A stretch of DNA of 64,000 bases from Epilithonimonas zeae (GTDB lineage Bacteria; Bacteroidota; Bacteroidia; Flavobacteriales; Weeksellaceae), in the NCBI RefSeq assembly GCF_023278365.1, contig NZ_CP075338.1:3410001-3474000 (forward strand), read 5' to 3'. Under the pieces are notes generated by a model. That model ran no database searches, was not told the DNA's origin, and saw only the letters and a program-made list of their open reading frames with translations. Below are positions 1 to 9,520 of the stretch, piece after piece. The translations under genes were made by a program, and so were the position numbers. Numbering within the stretch: the stretch's first letter is position 1; the number at the start of each line of letters is the position of its first letter.

Positions 1-7
1 GGTTTTT

Positions 8-70
8 TCTCGCAGATCTAGCTAATTATGCAGATTTTTTAATCAGCTTTATTTGCTAAATCTGCGAGAA
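8..70. repeat. CTCGCAGAT palindromic repeat, copy 1
   Basis: The element starts TCTCGCAGAT and ends ATCTGCGAGA, with an inner GCAGATT/AATCAGC pair. Related copies lie at 56712-56783 and 57967-58032. It sits directly upstream of bshA and could end transcription from a gene outside the window. Confidence 0.8.
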
Positions 71-121
71 GTTTAAAACAAATCTTTTGTGACTTTTGTG
101 GTTCAAAAAATATAATAAAAA

Positions 122-1273
122 ATGAAAATAGGAATACTTTGCTATCCAACTTACGGCGGAAGCGGAATTGTGGCAACGGAATTGGGAATGTCTTTGGCCG
201 ACAAAGGTTATGAAGTTCATTTCATAAGTTCTGCATTGCCAGCACGTTTGGATGTTACCAATCCGAATATTTTTTTCCATAAAGTCAACGTTCAGACCTA
301 TCCGTTGTTCCAATATCAGCCTTATGATATAGCATTGTCGTCAATGATTTATCGCGTTGTGAATCTTTACAAATTGGATATTTTGCACGCCCATTATGCG
401 ATTCCTTACGCTTATGCAGCTTTTACGGCTAAGCAAATGTTGAAGGCTGAGCACAAAGATGTACCTTTAGTTACTACGCTTCACGGGACAGATATTACAT
501 TGGTTGGTCAACATCCAAGTTACAAACACGCTGTGGAATTTTCTATCAATCAGAGCGATACAATTACTTCGGTTTCAGAAAGTCTGAAAAAAGATACATT
601 GCAGTTTTTCAATATTCAGAAGGAAATCCAAGTGATTACCAACTTTATTGATAATTCTGTTTTTGATGATTGCAAAACTTGTCAGAGAGAACAATTTGCG
701 AGTGACGATGAGAAAATTCTGATTCACGTTTCCAATCTTCGTCCGGTTAAGAGAATTCAGGATGTTTTGGAGATTTTCAAAAACGTCAATAAAAAAGTCA
801 AATCAAAATTAATCATCATTGGTGAAGGTCCGGAAATGGAGAAAATCTCTGAGTTTATGGAGAATAATCCGGAACTAATTGGCGAAATCAAATTACTCGG
901 AAAAGTTAACGATTTGTATAGAATTCTTCAGTTGTCTGATGTTTTCCTTTTACCTTCTGAGCAGGAAAGTTTTGGTTTGGCAGCTTTGGAAGCAATGGCG
1001 GCGAGAACACCCGTTATCAGCAGTAATGCAGGCGGAATTCCGGAAGTTAATATTCAGGGAGAAACAGGTTTTTTGGCAGAGACAGGAAACGTAGAAGCAA
1101 TGTCCAATTACTGCATCAAATTGCTAAGTGATGAGACTCTTCTTGAAGAAATGAAAAAGAATGCAAAAGCGCAGGCAGTTCATTTTGATTTGAAAAATAT
1201 TCTTCCGATTTATATTGATATGTACGAGACTACAATTGCAAAATTCGAAGAGGCAAAATATAAAGAAGTCTAG
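122..1273 (+). CDS. bshA: N-acetyl-alpha-D-glucosaminyl L-malate synthase BshA
   Basis: This GT4 glycosyltransferase makes the first intermediate of bacillithiol, the low-molecular-weight thiol of many Bacteroidota and Firmicutes, by joining GlcNAc from UDP-GlcNAc to L-malate. The 383-residue length fits the family. The N-terminus has the Gly-rich loop YGGSGIVATELG (about residues 11-22), and the C-terminal half has the GT4 E-x7-E motif in EQESFGLAALEA (about residues 280-291). The ATG start is followed directly by the conserved MKIGI strand. No other bacillithiol gene is in the window, so it is probably transcribed alone; an inverted repeat with a T-run follows at 1294-1375. Confidence 0.93.
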   Translation: MKIGILCYPTYGGSGIVATELGMSLADKGYEVHFISSALPARLDVTNPNIFFHKVNVQTYPLFQYQPYDIALSSMIYRVVNLYKLDILHAHYAIPYAYAAFTAKQMLKAEHKDVPLVTTLHGTDITLVGQHPSYKHAVEFSINQSDTITSVSESLKKDTLQFFNIQKEIQVITNFIDNSVFDDCKTCQREQFASDDEKILIHVSNLRPVKRIQDVLEIFKNVNKKVKSKLIIIGEGPEMEKISEFMENNPELIGEIKLLGKVNDLYRILQLSDVFLLPSEQESFGLAALEAMAARTPVISSNAGGIPEVNIQGETGFLAETGNVEAMSNYCIKLLSDETLLEEMKKNAKAQAVHFDLKNILPIYIDMYETTIAKFEEAKYKEV

Positions 1274-1293
1274 AAATCTTATATAAATTGAAA

Positions 1294-1375
1294 GTCTTCG
1301 ACTCCGCTCAGACTGACATTATTGAACGTTTAGAATTCGAGATGTCACACTGAGCGGAGTCGAAGTGTTTTTTTT
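1294..1375. repeat. Inverted repeat with 24-base arms (GAGCGGAGTCGAAG type)
   Basis: The left arm, beginning CTTCGACTCCGCTCAG, pairs with the right arm, ending ACTGAGCGGAGTCGAAG. The arms differ at about two positions, and a run of eight or more T follows. It probably terminates bshA. Partial relatives of the arm occur near 55281-55305 and inside the repeat at 62352-62466. Confidence 0.8.
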
Positions 1376-1479
1376 AAAAATTCATAATTATTTGAAGACT
1401 AATGTTTTGTTAAAAATTATTTTATAAATTAGAGAAAAATATTTCTAATAATTTGTAGAATCATCAAAAGCACAACATT

Positions 1480-2283
1480 ATGAGTATCAAAAAACATTTT
1501 CTTGCCCTATTTTTTTTATTCATTGGTTTTCTGGCATATTCCCAAACCGACACTGTTACAATGACCGACGGTAGAGAACTCCGTGGAAAAGTGGTCAAGT
1601 ACAACCCGAATGACCTTCAGTTTGTACATCAGAACGAGACTCTGGAGTACACACTCAACAAAAAAGATATTTCCAAAATCACCTTTTCTTCAGGCCGTAT
1701 CGAATATCTTAATGATATGAACGCCACAACAAAATCCAACCAGGCAGTTGGAGATTATCACAACAAAGTAGCGATTCTGCCCTTCGGTTACTTGAGAGAC
1801 CAGGAAAAGAGCAACGAGACAATGACTAAGAAAATCCAGCAGGAAACTTACACGATTTTCAATTCCAAAAAACTGAATCTCAAATTCCAAGACCCGACAG
1901 AAACCAACGCGTTATTATACAAAGCAGGAATCAATGAGACCAACCTTCAGGGCTTCACAATGGGCGAAATTTGTCACATCCTGAACGTAGAATATGTCAT
2001 CAGCGGTTTGGTTTCTATAGAAAAATCAGGCGTTTATACTTCAAATTATGGAAGTTCACAGACCAATGCATCGCAAAAAGACAACGGCGTGAAAGTCAAT
2101 TCCACAGATTCGTCTTCCACCAGAACTTATCAGAATTACGAAACCAGCATTACGATGAACATCTTCTCCATCAATGGAGATAACCTTTTTACACAGAATC
2201 ACAACTCGTTTTGGCCTTACGAAAATGCATATAAAACCACTCTGGATTATCTGGCCAAAAGAACACCCCTTTATAAAAGATAA
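1480..2283 (+). CDS. Secreted protein of unknown function, CsgG/TolB-like second half
   Basis: The 267-residue protein begins with a clear signal peptide (hydrophobic residues about 7-20, ending FLAYSQ). Residues about 22-70 form a small beta-rich segment (DTVTMTDGRELRGKVVKY) like short domains found in many Bacteroidota secreted proteins. From about residue 90 (HNKVAILPFGYL) the sequence resembles the nucleotide-free CsgG/TolB-N type fold, which often begins with a VAVLPF strand. It has no catalytic motif that I recognise. It stands alone, with repeats on both sides. A periplasmic or outer-membrane role is inferred from the signal peptide only. Confidence 0.75.
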   Translation: MSIKKHFLALFFLFIGFLAYSQTDTVTMTDGRELRGKVVKYNPNDLQFVHQNETLEYTLNKKDISKITFSSGRIEYLNDMNATTKSNQAVGDYHNKVAILPFGYLRDQEKSNETMTKKIQQETYTIFNSKKLNLKFQDPTETNALLYKAGINETNLQGFTMGEICHILNVEYVISGLVSIEKSGVYTSNYGSSQTNASQKDNGVKVNSTDSSSTRTYQNYETSITMNIFSINGDNLFTQNHNSFWPYENAYKTTLDYLAKRTPLYKR

Positions 2284-2303
2284 ATTCGAATCACTTTTAA
2301 GTT

Positions 2304-2402
2304 TTGGGCAGCTTAATCCGTCTTCCGTTCCCGCTATTTTTTGCCAAGCTTTTCCAAGGCAAAAAAATGAGCTCCACTCAAGCCGGCTGCGTGCAATTCT
2401 TT
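2304..2402 (+). repeat. GGGCGCC-type structured repeat, copy 1
   Basis: The outer arms are GCAGC and GCTGC. The conserved blocks are AATCCGTCTTCC, GAGCTCC and TCAAGCCGG, and an inner hairpin is formed by GCTATTTTTTGCC and GGCAAAAAAATGAGC. The same plan is seen at 59001-59094 and 62352-62466. Compared with those copies, both sides of the outer stem have changed so that pairing is kept. Confidence 0.8.
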
Positions 2403-2486
2403 GATAGAATTACTTTTATTACTAATACGTCTAGTATAAGAGTTATTTAATTTTTCAAATCTAGATTTAAAATATTTCTGTAACTT

Positions 2487-2524
2487 AACCCTTTCAGAGT
2501 TTCAAACTCTGAAAGGGTTTTTTG
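2487..2524 (+). terminator. Strong rho-independent-type hairpin
   Basis: The arms AACCCTTTCAGAGTTT and AACTCTGAAAGGGTT are nearly perfect and are followed by a T-run. It lies just upstream of the DUF2851-type gene and insulates it from the secreted-protein gene. Confidence 0.85.
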
Positions 2525-2550
2525 TTTGAATAATTAAAAAACTAACACAA

Positions 2551-3819
2551 ATGAACGAAGAAATATTACAATATCTTTGGAATTACAAAAAATTTCGGAG
2601 CTTCGACTTCATCTCAACAGATGGAAAAGTGATTGAAATTTTAGATTTCGGAAAGTGGAATAAGAATTCTGGTCCGGATTTTCTCTTTGCCAAAATTAAG
2701 GTTGACAACATCATTTTTGCAGGAAATATCGAGATTCATACCAAAGCTTCTGATTGGTTTTTTCACAATCATTCCGGCAATCCTGAGTTTGGGAACCTGA
2801 TTCTTCATGCAGTTTATATTAATGATTGTGATATTCCGGAATTGGAACAGCAACAGATTCCAACTTTGGAGCTCAAAAATTATATTGATGAAGAATTGCT
2901 CCAAAAACATCAGAATCTGAAAGCAGAACATTCTTTCATCGCTTGCGAAGAATTGTTTGATGAGAACAAAATTCCGTTATTTTTTGAAGAAACTGTTTTA
3001 CTCAAAAAGTTGGAAGCCAAATCTCAAATTTTTCAAGAATCACTAGACAAAAATCAACATAATTACGAAGCGGTTTTATTCCAAAATCTGGTTTACACTT
3101 TCGGATTGAAAGTGAATGCAGAAATTTTTCTCCAAATGGCAGAAAGTCTGGACTTTAATGTTATTCAAAAAATTAAACAGAATGATATTCATTTAGAAGC
3201 TTTGTTTTTCGGAACCTGTGGTTTTTTGGATGATCCAGCAGACGAAATAATGCAAGTCTGGAGACGTGAATTCGATTTCTTAAAAATGAAATTTAATTTG
3301 TCTGATATCAGAATTCATCCCAAATTTTCCAAACTTCGTCCACCTAATTTCCCAACCATAAGATTATCACAACTCGCCAATCTCTATCATTCTCAGCCGA
3401 ATCTTTTCTCAAAACTGATTGAGGCAAAAACGATTGATGATTTGTACAAGATTTTCGAAAATGTCAAAGCTTCCGAATATTGGGATAATCGGTTTAATTT
3501 TGGGAAGATTTCGACAGCTGAAGGTAAGAAATATCTCAGTCAGGATTTTATTGATTTGATTATTATCAATACAATTTTGCCTTTGAAATATTTTTATCAT
3601 AAAAACTATAATCCGGAAATAGTAGATGATATTTTTGATTTCTACAAACAAATGAAACCGGAGAAAAATTCGGTTTTGGATGAATGGAAACAATTAGGAA
3701 TGAAATTCGAAAATGCGCTGCAGACACAGGCTTTTCTTTATCAATACAAACTATTCTGCAATCATAAAAAATGCTTAAATTGCAGTGTCGGTTTTCAGTT
3801 GCTGAAGACGAATGATTAA
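2551..3819 (+). CDS. DUF2851-type protein
   Basis: This 422-residue soluble protein has no signal peptide and matches what I recall as the DUF2851 family, widespread in Bacteroidota and of unknown function. The N-terminal third contains a run of conserved charged motifs (DFGKWNKNSGPDFLFAKIKVD, then GNIEIH and ASDWFFHNH, about residues 30-75) that looks nuclease-like: acidic residues and a Glu-x-His on beta strands. That function is inference. Four Cys lie close to the C-terminus (FCNHKKCLNCSVGF) and could bind a metal. It ends 15 bases before the PspC-like gene on the same strand, so the two are probably co-transcribed. Confidence 0.8.
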   Translation: MNEEILQYLWNYKKFRSFDFISTDGKVIEILDFGKWNKNSGPDFLFAKIKVDNIIFAGNIEIHTKASDWFFHNHSGNPEFGNLILHAVYINDCDIPELEQQQIPTLELKNYIDEELLQKHQNLKAEHSFIACEELFDENKIPLFFEETVLLKKLEAKSQIFQESLDKNQHNYEAVLFQNLVYTFGLKVNAEIFLQMAESLDFNVIQKIKQNDIHLEALFFGTCGFLDDPADEIMQVWRREFDFLKMKFNLSDIRIHPKFSKLRPPNFPTIRLSQLANLYHSQPNLFSKLIEAKTIDDLYKIFENVKASEYWDNRFNFGKISTAEGKKYLSQDFIDLIIINTILPLKYFYHKNYNPEIVDDIFDFYKQMKPEKNSVLDEWKQLGMKFENALQTQAFLYQYKLFCNHKKCLNCSVGFQLLKTND

Positions 3820-3833
3820 TCCAATTAAAGAAA

Positions 3834-4070
3834 ATGAAAGAACCTAAAGCTATCAACGGTTTACGTCACAAAATGGAAAGAGAATGGTTCGGTGTTTTGA
3901 CGAGATACGGAACCAAACTTGGGATTCCTGTTTCCAAACTGCGCGTTTTCTTCATCTATTCTACATTTGCAACAGCGGGAATTTTCTTCTTATTTTATCT
4001 TGGAATGGGTTTTATGCTTTGGGTAAAAGACTGTATTGTGACCAAACGACCAAGTGTTTTTGATTTGTAA
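3834..4070 (+). CDS. PspC-domain small membrane protein
   Basis: This is a 78-residue protein of PspC type. Residues about 14-36 carry the family pattern (EWFGVLTRYGTKLGIPVSKLRVFFIY), and one hydrophobic helix follows (about residues 38-62). PspC proteins sense or respond to membrane stress in the phage-shock system, but no other psp gene is present here and a single-domain form may have a different job. It follows the DUF2851-type gene by 14 bases, suggesting a two-gene operon that ends at the hairpin near 4162. Confidence 0.8.
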   Translation: MKEPKAINGLRHKMEREWFGVLTRYGTKLGIPVSKLRVFFIYSTFATAGIFFLFYLGMGFMLWVKDCIVTKRPSVFDL

Positions 4071-4161
4071 TCACAGAAGAATTTCGGAGCTTCGCACCTC
4101 TTCTTTTGACAATTTTAATTCTATCAACATTTCGCAACTTCGTTGCTTCATAAAATAAAAA

Positions 4162-4187
4162 AATCCGATTGAAAACTCAATCGGATT
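4162..4187. terminator. Bidirectional terminator hairpin
   Basis: AATCCGATTGA and TCAATCGGATT form an 11-base perfect stem around AAAC, with A-run before and T-rich sequence after. It serves convergent genes: the PspC-like gene (+) and sdhB (-). Confidence 0.85.
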
Positions 4188-4239
4188 AATATTTTTAAAG
4201 AAGTCTAATTTCTAGCTTCTAAAATCTAATTTTCTTTAA

Positions 4240-5013
4240 TTAAGAATTGGCTGTAGAAAGGTTTGCTGACACATATTCTCTGTTCATTCTTGCAATATTT
4301 TCCAAAGAAATTCCTTTTGGACATTCAACTTCACAAGCTCCTGTATTAGAACAGTTTCCGAAGCCTTCTTCGTCCATTGCTTTTACCATATTCAGAACTC
4401 TTCTTTTCGCTTCTACACGACCTTGTGGTAACAATGCGAACTGAGATACTTTTGCACCTACAAATAACATTGCAGAACCATTTTTACAAGAAGCCACACA
4501 AGCACCGCAACCAATACACGCTGCAGCGTCCATTGCTTTATCTGCATCTTCTTTCGGAACCGGAATTGCGTTAGCATCCAAAGTGTTTCCAGAAGTGTTA
4601 ACAGATACGAATCCACCTGCAGCCATCACTCTGTCAAAAGCACTTCTGTCAACCACCAAATCTTTGATTACCGGAAAAGCAGCACTTCTCCAAGGTTCGA
4701 TGTGAATGGTTTCGCCATCTTTGAAATGACGCATATGTAACTGACAAGTCGTGATTCCTGTATCCGGGCCGTGCGCTCTACCATTGATGTAAAGTGAACA
4801 CATTCCGCAGATTCCTTCACGGCAATCGTGGTCAAAAGCCACTGGGTCTTTTCCCTCGTTGATTAACTGCTCGTTCAGGATATCCAACATTTCTAAGAAT
4901 GAAGAATCTGTAGAAACATCAGAAATTTTATAGGTATCGAATTGTCCCTTCGACTTATTATTTTTTTGTCTCCAAATTTTCAGCGTAAGATTTAAGCCTT
5001 TTTTTGCACTCAT
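4240..5013 (-). CDS. sdhB: Succinate dehydrogenase/fumarate reductase iron-sulfur subunit
   Basis: SdhB carries electrons from the flavoprotein to the membrane cytochrome b. The 257 residues contain the 2Fe-2S cluster motif CREGICGMC with its fourth Cys in the following TTC, and the 4Fe-4S/3Fe-4S motifs [11 protein letters not shown] and [14 protein letters not shown]. It is the last gene of sdhC-sdhA-sdhB on the minus strand, 23 bases after sdhA, and is followed by the terminator near 4162. The order and the single cytochrome subunit match the b558-type complex usual in Bacteroidota. Confidence 0.96.
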   Translation of the reverse strand: MSAKKGLNLTLKIWRQKNNKSKGQFDTYKISDVSTDSSFLEMLDILNEQLINEGKDPVAFDHDCREGICGMCSLYINGRAHGPDTGITTCQLHMRHFKDGETIHIEPWRSAAFPVIKDLVVDRSAFDRVMAAGGFVSVNTSGNTLDANAIPVPKEDADKAMDAAACIGCGACVASCKNGSAMLFVGAKVSQFALLPQGRVEAKRRVLNMVKAMDEEGFGNCSNTGACEVECPKGISLENIARMNREYVSANLSTANS

Positions 5014-5036
5014 TTTTATATATTTTTGAATGGAGA

Positions 5037-7046
5037 TTATTTGTAACTTCTTGCTTTAACTTCGATGTTTTCATACACCAAATCTTCCTTGTGAACCACA
5101 GACTGATTGATATCCATACCTTTATATTCCCAAGCGGCAACATATTTGTAATTCACGTCATCACGTTCTGCTTCTCCCTCCGGCGTAGAATGGTCTTCAC
5201 GGAAATGACCTCCACAAGATTCATTTCTGTTCAATGCATCAATAGCCATCAATTGTCCTAACTCTAGGAAATCTGCCACTCTGAATGCTTTTTCCAATTC
5301 TGGATTCAGGTTGTCAGCATCGCCAGGAACTCTTACATTTTTCCAGAAATCATTTCTAACTTCTTCGATTTCTTTGATAGCTTCTCTCAAGCCTTCCGGT
5401 GTTCTTCCCATACCCACTTTGTTCCACATAATGTGTCCCAATTGTTTGTGGAAATGATCAACCGTGTGTGTTCCTTTATTATTTAAGAAGAAATCAATTT
5501 TATCTTTAATTTCTTTTTCAGCATTGTTGAATTCAGGAGTATCTGTAGGAATTTTTCCGGTTCTGATGTCTGCAGAAAGGTAATCAGCAATCGTGTAAGG
5601 AAGAACGAAATACCCGTCTGCCAAACCTTGCATCAAAGCAGATGCTCCCAATCTGTTTGCGCCGTGGTCTGAGAAATTAGCTTCTCCAATTACGAAACAT
5701 CCAGGGATTGTAGATTGTAAGTTATAATCAACCCAAACACCACCCATTGTGTAGTGAACCGCGGGATAAATCTTCATTGGCGTCTTGTAAGGGTCATCTG
5801 CAGTAATCTTTTCATACATTACGAATAAGTTACCATATTTCTCCTCAATCCATTTTTTACCAAGATCGTAAATCTGCTGTTCCGTTGGGTTATGAATATG
5901 TTTTTCGATAGCAGCTTCTTTACCTTTTTTCATAATTTCTGTTGAGAAATCCAGGTAAACACCTTCTTTCGTATCATTATTTTCGATTCCGTATCCAGCA
6001 TCACATCTTTCTTTTCCAGCTCTGGAAGCAACATCTCTAGGAACTAAGTTTCCAAAAGCAGGATATCTTCTCTCCAAATAGTAATCTCTGTCTTCTTCTT
6101 TGATATTTTCTGGTCTCAGTTTTCCTTCACGAATTGCTACTGAATCTTCGATTTTTTTAGGAACCCAGATTCTTCCTGAGTTTCTAAGAGATTCTGACAT
6201 TAGAGTCAACTTAGATTGCTGAGTTCCGTGAACCGGAATACAAGTCGGGTGAATCTGAACATAACAAGGGTTTGCGAAATATGCTCCTTTTTTATGGATT
6301 TTCCAAGCTGCAGAAACGTTAGATCCCATTGCATTGGTAGAAAGGAAATATACGTTTCCATAACCTCCAGAAGCAATTACAACTGCGTGAGCGGAATGCT
6401 TCTCGATTTCTCCAGTTACAAGGTTTCTTGCGATAATTCCTCTTGCTTTTCCATCAACAATTACTAGATCAAGCATCTCGTGACGGTTGAACATCTGGAT
6501 TCTACCTTTACCAATTTGACGGCTCATTGCAGAATATGCTCCTAATAATAACTGCTGACCAGTTTGTCCTTTTGCGTAGAATGTTCTTTTTACCTGAACT
6601 CCACCAAATGAACGGTTATCCAACTGCCCGCCGTATTCTCTACCAAAAGGAACGCCTTGCGCCACACATTGGTCGATAATATTAGCAGAAACTTCTGCTA
6701 ATCTGTAAACGTTAGCTTCTCTTGCACGGTAATCTCCACCTTTGATTGTATCGTAGAATAATCTGTAAGTTGAGTCACCATCGCCTTGATAATTCTTAGC
6801 AGCATTAATACCACCTTGAGCTGCAATAGAGTGCGCTCTTCTTGGAGAATCCTGGTAGCAGAAAGCTTTTACGTTGTAACCTTGTTCGGCAAGAGTCGCA
6901 GCAGCAGAGCCACCAGCTAATCCTGTCCCAACAATGATAATATCTATTTTGTCTCGGTTGTTTGGAGCAACCAAGTTCATATGATCTTTATGATTTTTCC
7001 ATTTATCCTTAAGTGGACCGTGAGGAATTTTTGAATCTAAACTCAT
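5037..7046 (-). CDS. sdhA: Succinate dehydrogenase/fumarate reductase flavoprotein subunit
   Basis: SdhA oxidises succinate to fumarate with covalently bound FAD. The 669-residue protein has the Rossmann FAD motif [18 protein letters not shown] (about residues 40-57) and the FAD-linking region [12 protein letters not shown], whose His is the expected attachment site. Catalytic-domain landmarks include HPTCIP and MGGVWVDYN. The length suits the long Bacteroidota/epsilonproteobacterial type. It lies between sdhC and sdhB with 13- and 23-base gaps, so the three genes form one transcript. Confidence 0.97.
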   Translation of the reverse strand: MSLDSKIPHGPLKDKWKNHKDHMNLVAPNNRDKIDIIIVGTGLAGGSAAATLAEQGYNVKAFCYQDSPRRAHSIAAQGGINAAKNYQGDGDSTYRLFYDTIKGGDYRAREANVYRLAEVSANIIDQCVAQGVPFGREYGGQLDNRSFGGVQVKRTFYAKGQTGQQLLLGAYSAMSRQIGKGRIQMFNRHEMLDLVIVDGKARGIIARNLVTGEIEKHSAHAVVIASGGYGNVYFLSTNAMGSNVSAAWKIHKKGAYFANPCYVQIHPTCIPVHGTQQSKLTLMSESLRNSGRIWVPKKIEDSVAIREGKLRPENIKEEDRDYYLERRYPAFGNLVPRDVASRAGKERCDAGYGIENNDTKEGVYLDFSTEIMKKGKEAAIEKHIHNPTEQQIYDLGKKWIEEKYGNLFVMYEKITADDPYKTPMKIYPAVHYTMGGVWVDYNLQSTIPGCFVIGEANFSDHGANRLGASALMQGLADGYFVLPYTIADYLSADIRTGKIPTDTPEFNNAEKEIKDKIDFFLNNKGTHTVDHFHKQLGHIMWNKVGMGRTPEGLREAIKEIEEVRNDFWKNVRVPGDADNLNPELEKAFRVADFLELGQLMAIDALNRNESCGGHFREDHSTPEGEAERDDVNYKYVAAWEYKGMDINQSVVHKEDLVYENIEVKARSYK

Positions 7047-7059
7047 AATTTACTTTTTA

Positions 7060-7719
7060 TTATTGAGTAACGAAGTGATAAATTGCGATGATGATGAAAC
7101 CTAGCGGAATGATAACAGAATACCAGTTTCCGAAAGCTTTGATAAAAGGTGTGTACTTTGGATGTCTTGCTCCAATAGATTGAAAAGAAGACTGGAATCC
7201 GTGTGCTAAGTGCAGACCTAGTAAAACAAATGCAATAACGTAAAGAGCAACTCTCCATACATCGTGGAACTTGTGGTGCAGCTCTTCCCAATATCTCAAC
7301 TCATCAGGATTATTTCCTTGGATATACTTATAACTGATTTCCGGAACCCAAAAATCGTAAAAGTGCAAAGCCAAAAATGCTAAAATCACAGCACCGGAAA
7401 TTAACATATTTCTCGACATCCATGTAGAATTTGCAGAACCTTGGTTCATTGCATATTTCACTGGTCTTGCATTGTTATTTCTGATTTCCAGAACGAATCC
7501 CATCACAAAGTGGAAAACAACTGCAAAAATCAAGATAGGCTGCATCAGATACTGAACCGCAGGATTGTATCCCATAAAATGAGAAGCAGCGTTGAAACTG
7601 TCTTCGCTAAAGATGGAAATCATATTGGTGGATAAGTGCATCACCAAAAAAATCAGCAAGAACATTGCTGAAAGTGCCATAGCATATTTTCTGCCTATAG
7701 AAGACGTAGTCCCTGCCAT
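7060..7719 (-). CDS. sdhC: Succinate dehydrogenase cytochrome b subunit (b558 type)
   Basis: This 219-residue membrane anchor subunit binds heme b and passes electrons to menaquinone. About five hydrophobic helices are visible, with His residues in or near them (VMHLSTN, FHFVMGF, ALHFYDF, GLHLAHGF, YHFVTQ) as heme-ligand candidates. An upstream Met at 7770 extends the frame, but I chose the ATG at 7719: the protein then begins MAGTTSSIGRK, and a TAnnTTTG promoter element lies at 7746-7753, inside the would-be extension. It is the first gene of sdhCAB. Confidence 0.93.
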   Translation of the reverse strand: MAGTTSSIGRKYAMALSAMFLLIFLVMHLSTNMISIFSEDSFNAASHFMGYNPAVQYLMQPILIFAVVFHFVMGFVLEIRNNNARPVKYAMNQGSANSTWMSRNMLISGAVILAFLALHFYDFWVPEISYKYIQGNNPDELRYWEELHHKFHDVWRVALYVIAFVLLGLHLAHGFQSSFQSIGARHPKYTPFIKAFGNWYSVIIPLGFIIIAIYHFVTQ

Positions 7720-7745
7720 AATTCTATTGTTATTTTGAATTTTCA

Positions 7746-7753
7746 CAAATTTA
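7746..7753 (-). promoter_or_regulatory. sdhC -7 promoter element
   Basis: Read on the minus strand the sequence is TAAATTTG, a full match to the Bacteroidota TAnnTTTG element, 26 bases upstream of the chosen sdhC ATG. No clear TTG is seen at the usual distance. It supports the shorter sdhC start. Confidence 0.6.
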
Positions 7754-7883
7754 GAAAATAGTTGAATCACATAACATTGAGAAATGTCAGAAAAATACAG
7801 TTTGTAATCTTTCTAAATAACTTTACTGTAATGTTAACAATATTTCAACTTTAATAATTATTCTATCTTAAATATCAATAAAA

Positions 7884-7908
7884 AACCTCGAAAAATAATT
7901 CCGAGGTT
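7884..7908 (-). terminator. rpoN terminator hairpin
   Basis: AACCTCG and CGAGGTT form the stem; on the minus strand it is followed by a T-run. It lies just after the rpoN stop. Confidence 0.75.
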
Positions 7909-7913
7909 CTGTT

Positions 7914-9377
7914 TTATAATTCTTTTCTCAATCTAGCGACTGGAATGTTCAATTGTTCACGGTATTTTGCAATCGTTCTTCTTGCGATATTGTAACCTTT
8001 TTCTTTCAGTATTCCTACAAGAGCATCGTCTGTATAAGGTTTTCTCTTGTTTTCTTTATCAATCGCTTCCTGAAGATGCATTTTGATTTCCTTGGTTGAA
8101 ACTTCCTCGCCTTCATCATTGGTTAATGAATCAGAGAAAAGATTTTTCAAATACACAATTCCGTTTGGTGTATCAGCATATTTACTTTTTACAACTCTGG
8201 AAATTGTAGAAATATCGAATCCCGTAATATCTGCAACATCTTTTAGAATCATCGGTTTGATGTTTTTCTCATCGCCAGTTAAAAAATATTCTTTCTGAAG
8301 TTTTACAATCGCAGTAATGGTTTGCAATAAAGTATTTTGTCTTTGATTAATAGCATCAATGTACCATTTCGCAGCATCAAGTTTTTGCTTGATGAAAAGA
8401 GCGGCCTGCTTATGTTCTGTTGATTTTTTATCGTGAGAATAAGTTGAAAGAATCTCTTTGTACTCATCAGAAACTCGAAGTGTAGGAGCGTTTTTGTTAT
8501 TCAAAGAAGGGATAACTTGATTGTCCTTAACTTGAATGACAAAATCAGGAATAATTTCTTGATTAATAGTAATCGTCTGCGTATCGAAGTTTCCACCAAC
8601 TTTTGGAGACAATCTGGAGATCTCGTCCAAAGCTTCCTTCAGATCTTCTTCTTCAATGTCATATTTCTGAAGAATCTTGTTGTAATGCTTGTTTGCTAAT
8701 GCGTCAAATTGATTTCTCAAAATGTTTCCTGCCAAAATCACTGCAGAATCAGAACTTACTTTTTTCTCAATCTGTAAAAGCAGACATTCTCTCAAATCTC
8801 TTGCACCAACACCAGGTGGATCGAGTTTTTGGACATAATTTTCAAGAACATCTGTCACTTTTTCAATGGTTGTGTAAATCCCTTGTGAGAATGCCAGATC
8901 ATCAACAATAGATTTGATTTCTCTTCTCAGATAACCATCTGTATCAAGGTTTCCGATAATATATTCAGCGATTTTCAAATCCTCGTCATCGATGTTTGAA
9001 AGTCTGATTTGTTCTAAAAGATAATCGTAAAGCGATTGCCCTTCTGTTAATAAGGATTGATTATCAAACTCTTCATCATCGGCAGAGTAGTTGCTGCTCG
9101 CTGTTTTGTAGCTTGGTTCGTCATCGTAAAGATATTCATCAACATCAAAATCAGTTTCGATACTTTCATTACCTTCGGCTTCATACTCTTCGTCAGCTTT
9201 GGAATATTCTTCCTCAGAATTTTCATCAGCCACTTTTTCTAAAGCAGGATTTTCTTCCAACTCTCTTTCTAGTTCTTCTTCAAATTCCAATGTATGAAGC
9301 TGAATCAACTTCATCAACTGAATCTGTTGAGGGGCCAATTTTTGCCCAAGTCGCATTTGTAGATTTTGCTTTAGCAT
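7914..9377 (-). CDS. rpoN: RNA polymerase sigma-54 factor
   Basis: This alternative sigma factor directs polymerase to -24/-12 promoters and needs an enhancer-binding ATPase; none is encoded here. The 487 residues show the three regions in order. Region I is Gln/Leu-rich (LKQNLQMRLGQKLAPQQIQL at the N-terminus), region II is very acidic (about residues 45-105), and the C-terminus carries the RpoN box (ARRTIAKYREQLNIPVARLR) immediately before the end. It stands alone between the sdh promoter region and a terminator at 9481. Confidence 0.96.
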   Translation of the reverse strand: MLKQNLQMRLGQKLAPQQIQLMKLIQLHTLEFEEELERELEENPALEKVADENSEEEYSKADEEYEAEGNESIETDFDVDEYLYDDEPSYKTASSNYSADDEEFDNQSLLTEGQSLYDYLLEQIRLSNIDDEDLKIAEYIIGNLDTDGYLRREIKSIVDDLAFSQGIYTTIEKVTDVLENYVQKLDPPGVGARDLRECLLLQIEKKVSSDSAVILAGNILRNQFDALANKHYNKILQKYDIEEEDLKEALDEISRLSPKVGGNFDTQTITINQEIIPDFVIQVKDNQVIPSLNNKNAPTLRVSDEYKEILSTYSHDKKSTEHKQAALFIKQKLDAAKWYIDAINQRQNTLLQTITAIVKLQKEYFLTGDEKNIKPMILKDVADITGFDISTISRVVKSKYADTPNGIVYLKNLFSDSLTNDEGEEVSTKEIKMHLQEAIDKENKRKPYTDDALVGILKEKGYNIARRTIAKYREQLNIPVARLRKEL

Positions 9378-9480
9378 AATTTTTGATATTTGTCGATTAA
9401 TGTCAACTTTACGAAGTTAGAAAAATATTTTTTAAAAACAACAAGTTTAGCACGATTTTTGATGAATGATATTTAACATA

Positions 9481-9511
9481 AAAAAACCTTCAGGATTTCT
9501 GAAGGTTTTTT
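9481..9511 (-). terminator. Terminator of the M13 peptidase gene
   Basis: AAAAAACCTTCAG and CTGAAGGTTTTTT form a 13-base perfect stem around GATTT, ten bases past the stop codon of the minus-strand peptidase gene. Confidence 0.88.
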
Positions 9512-9520
9512 CTTTGGTTT

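Noticed and set aside
7720-7770. Upstream Met for sdhC giving 236 residues.
   Set aside because: The extension crosses the TAnnTTTG element at 7746-7753, and the shorter product begins as expected for the family.
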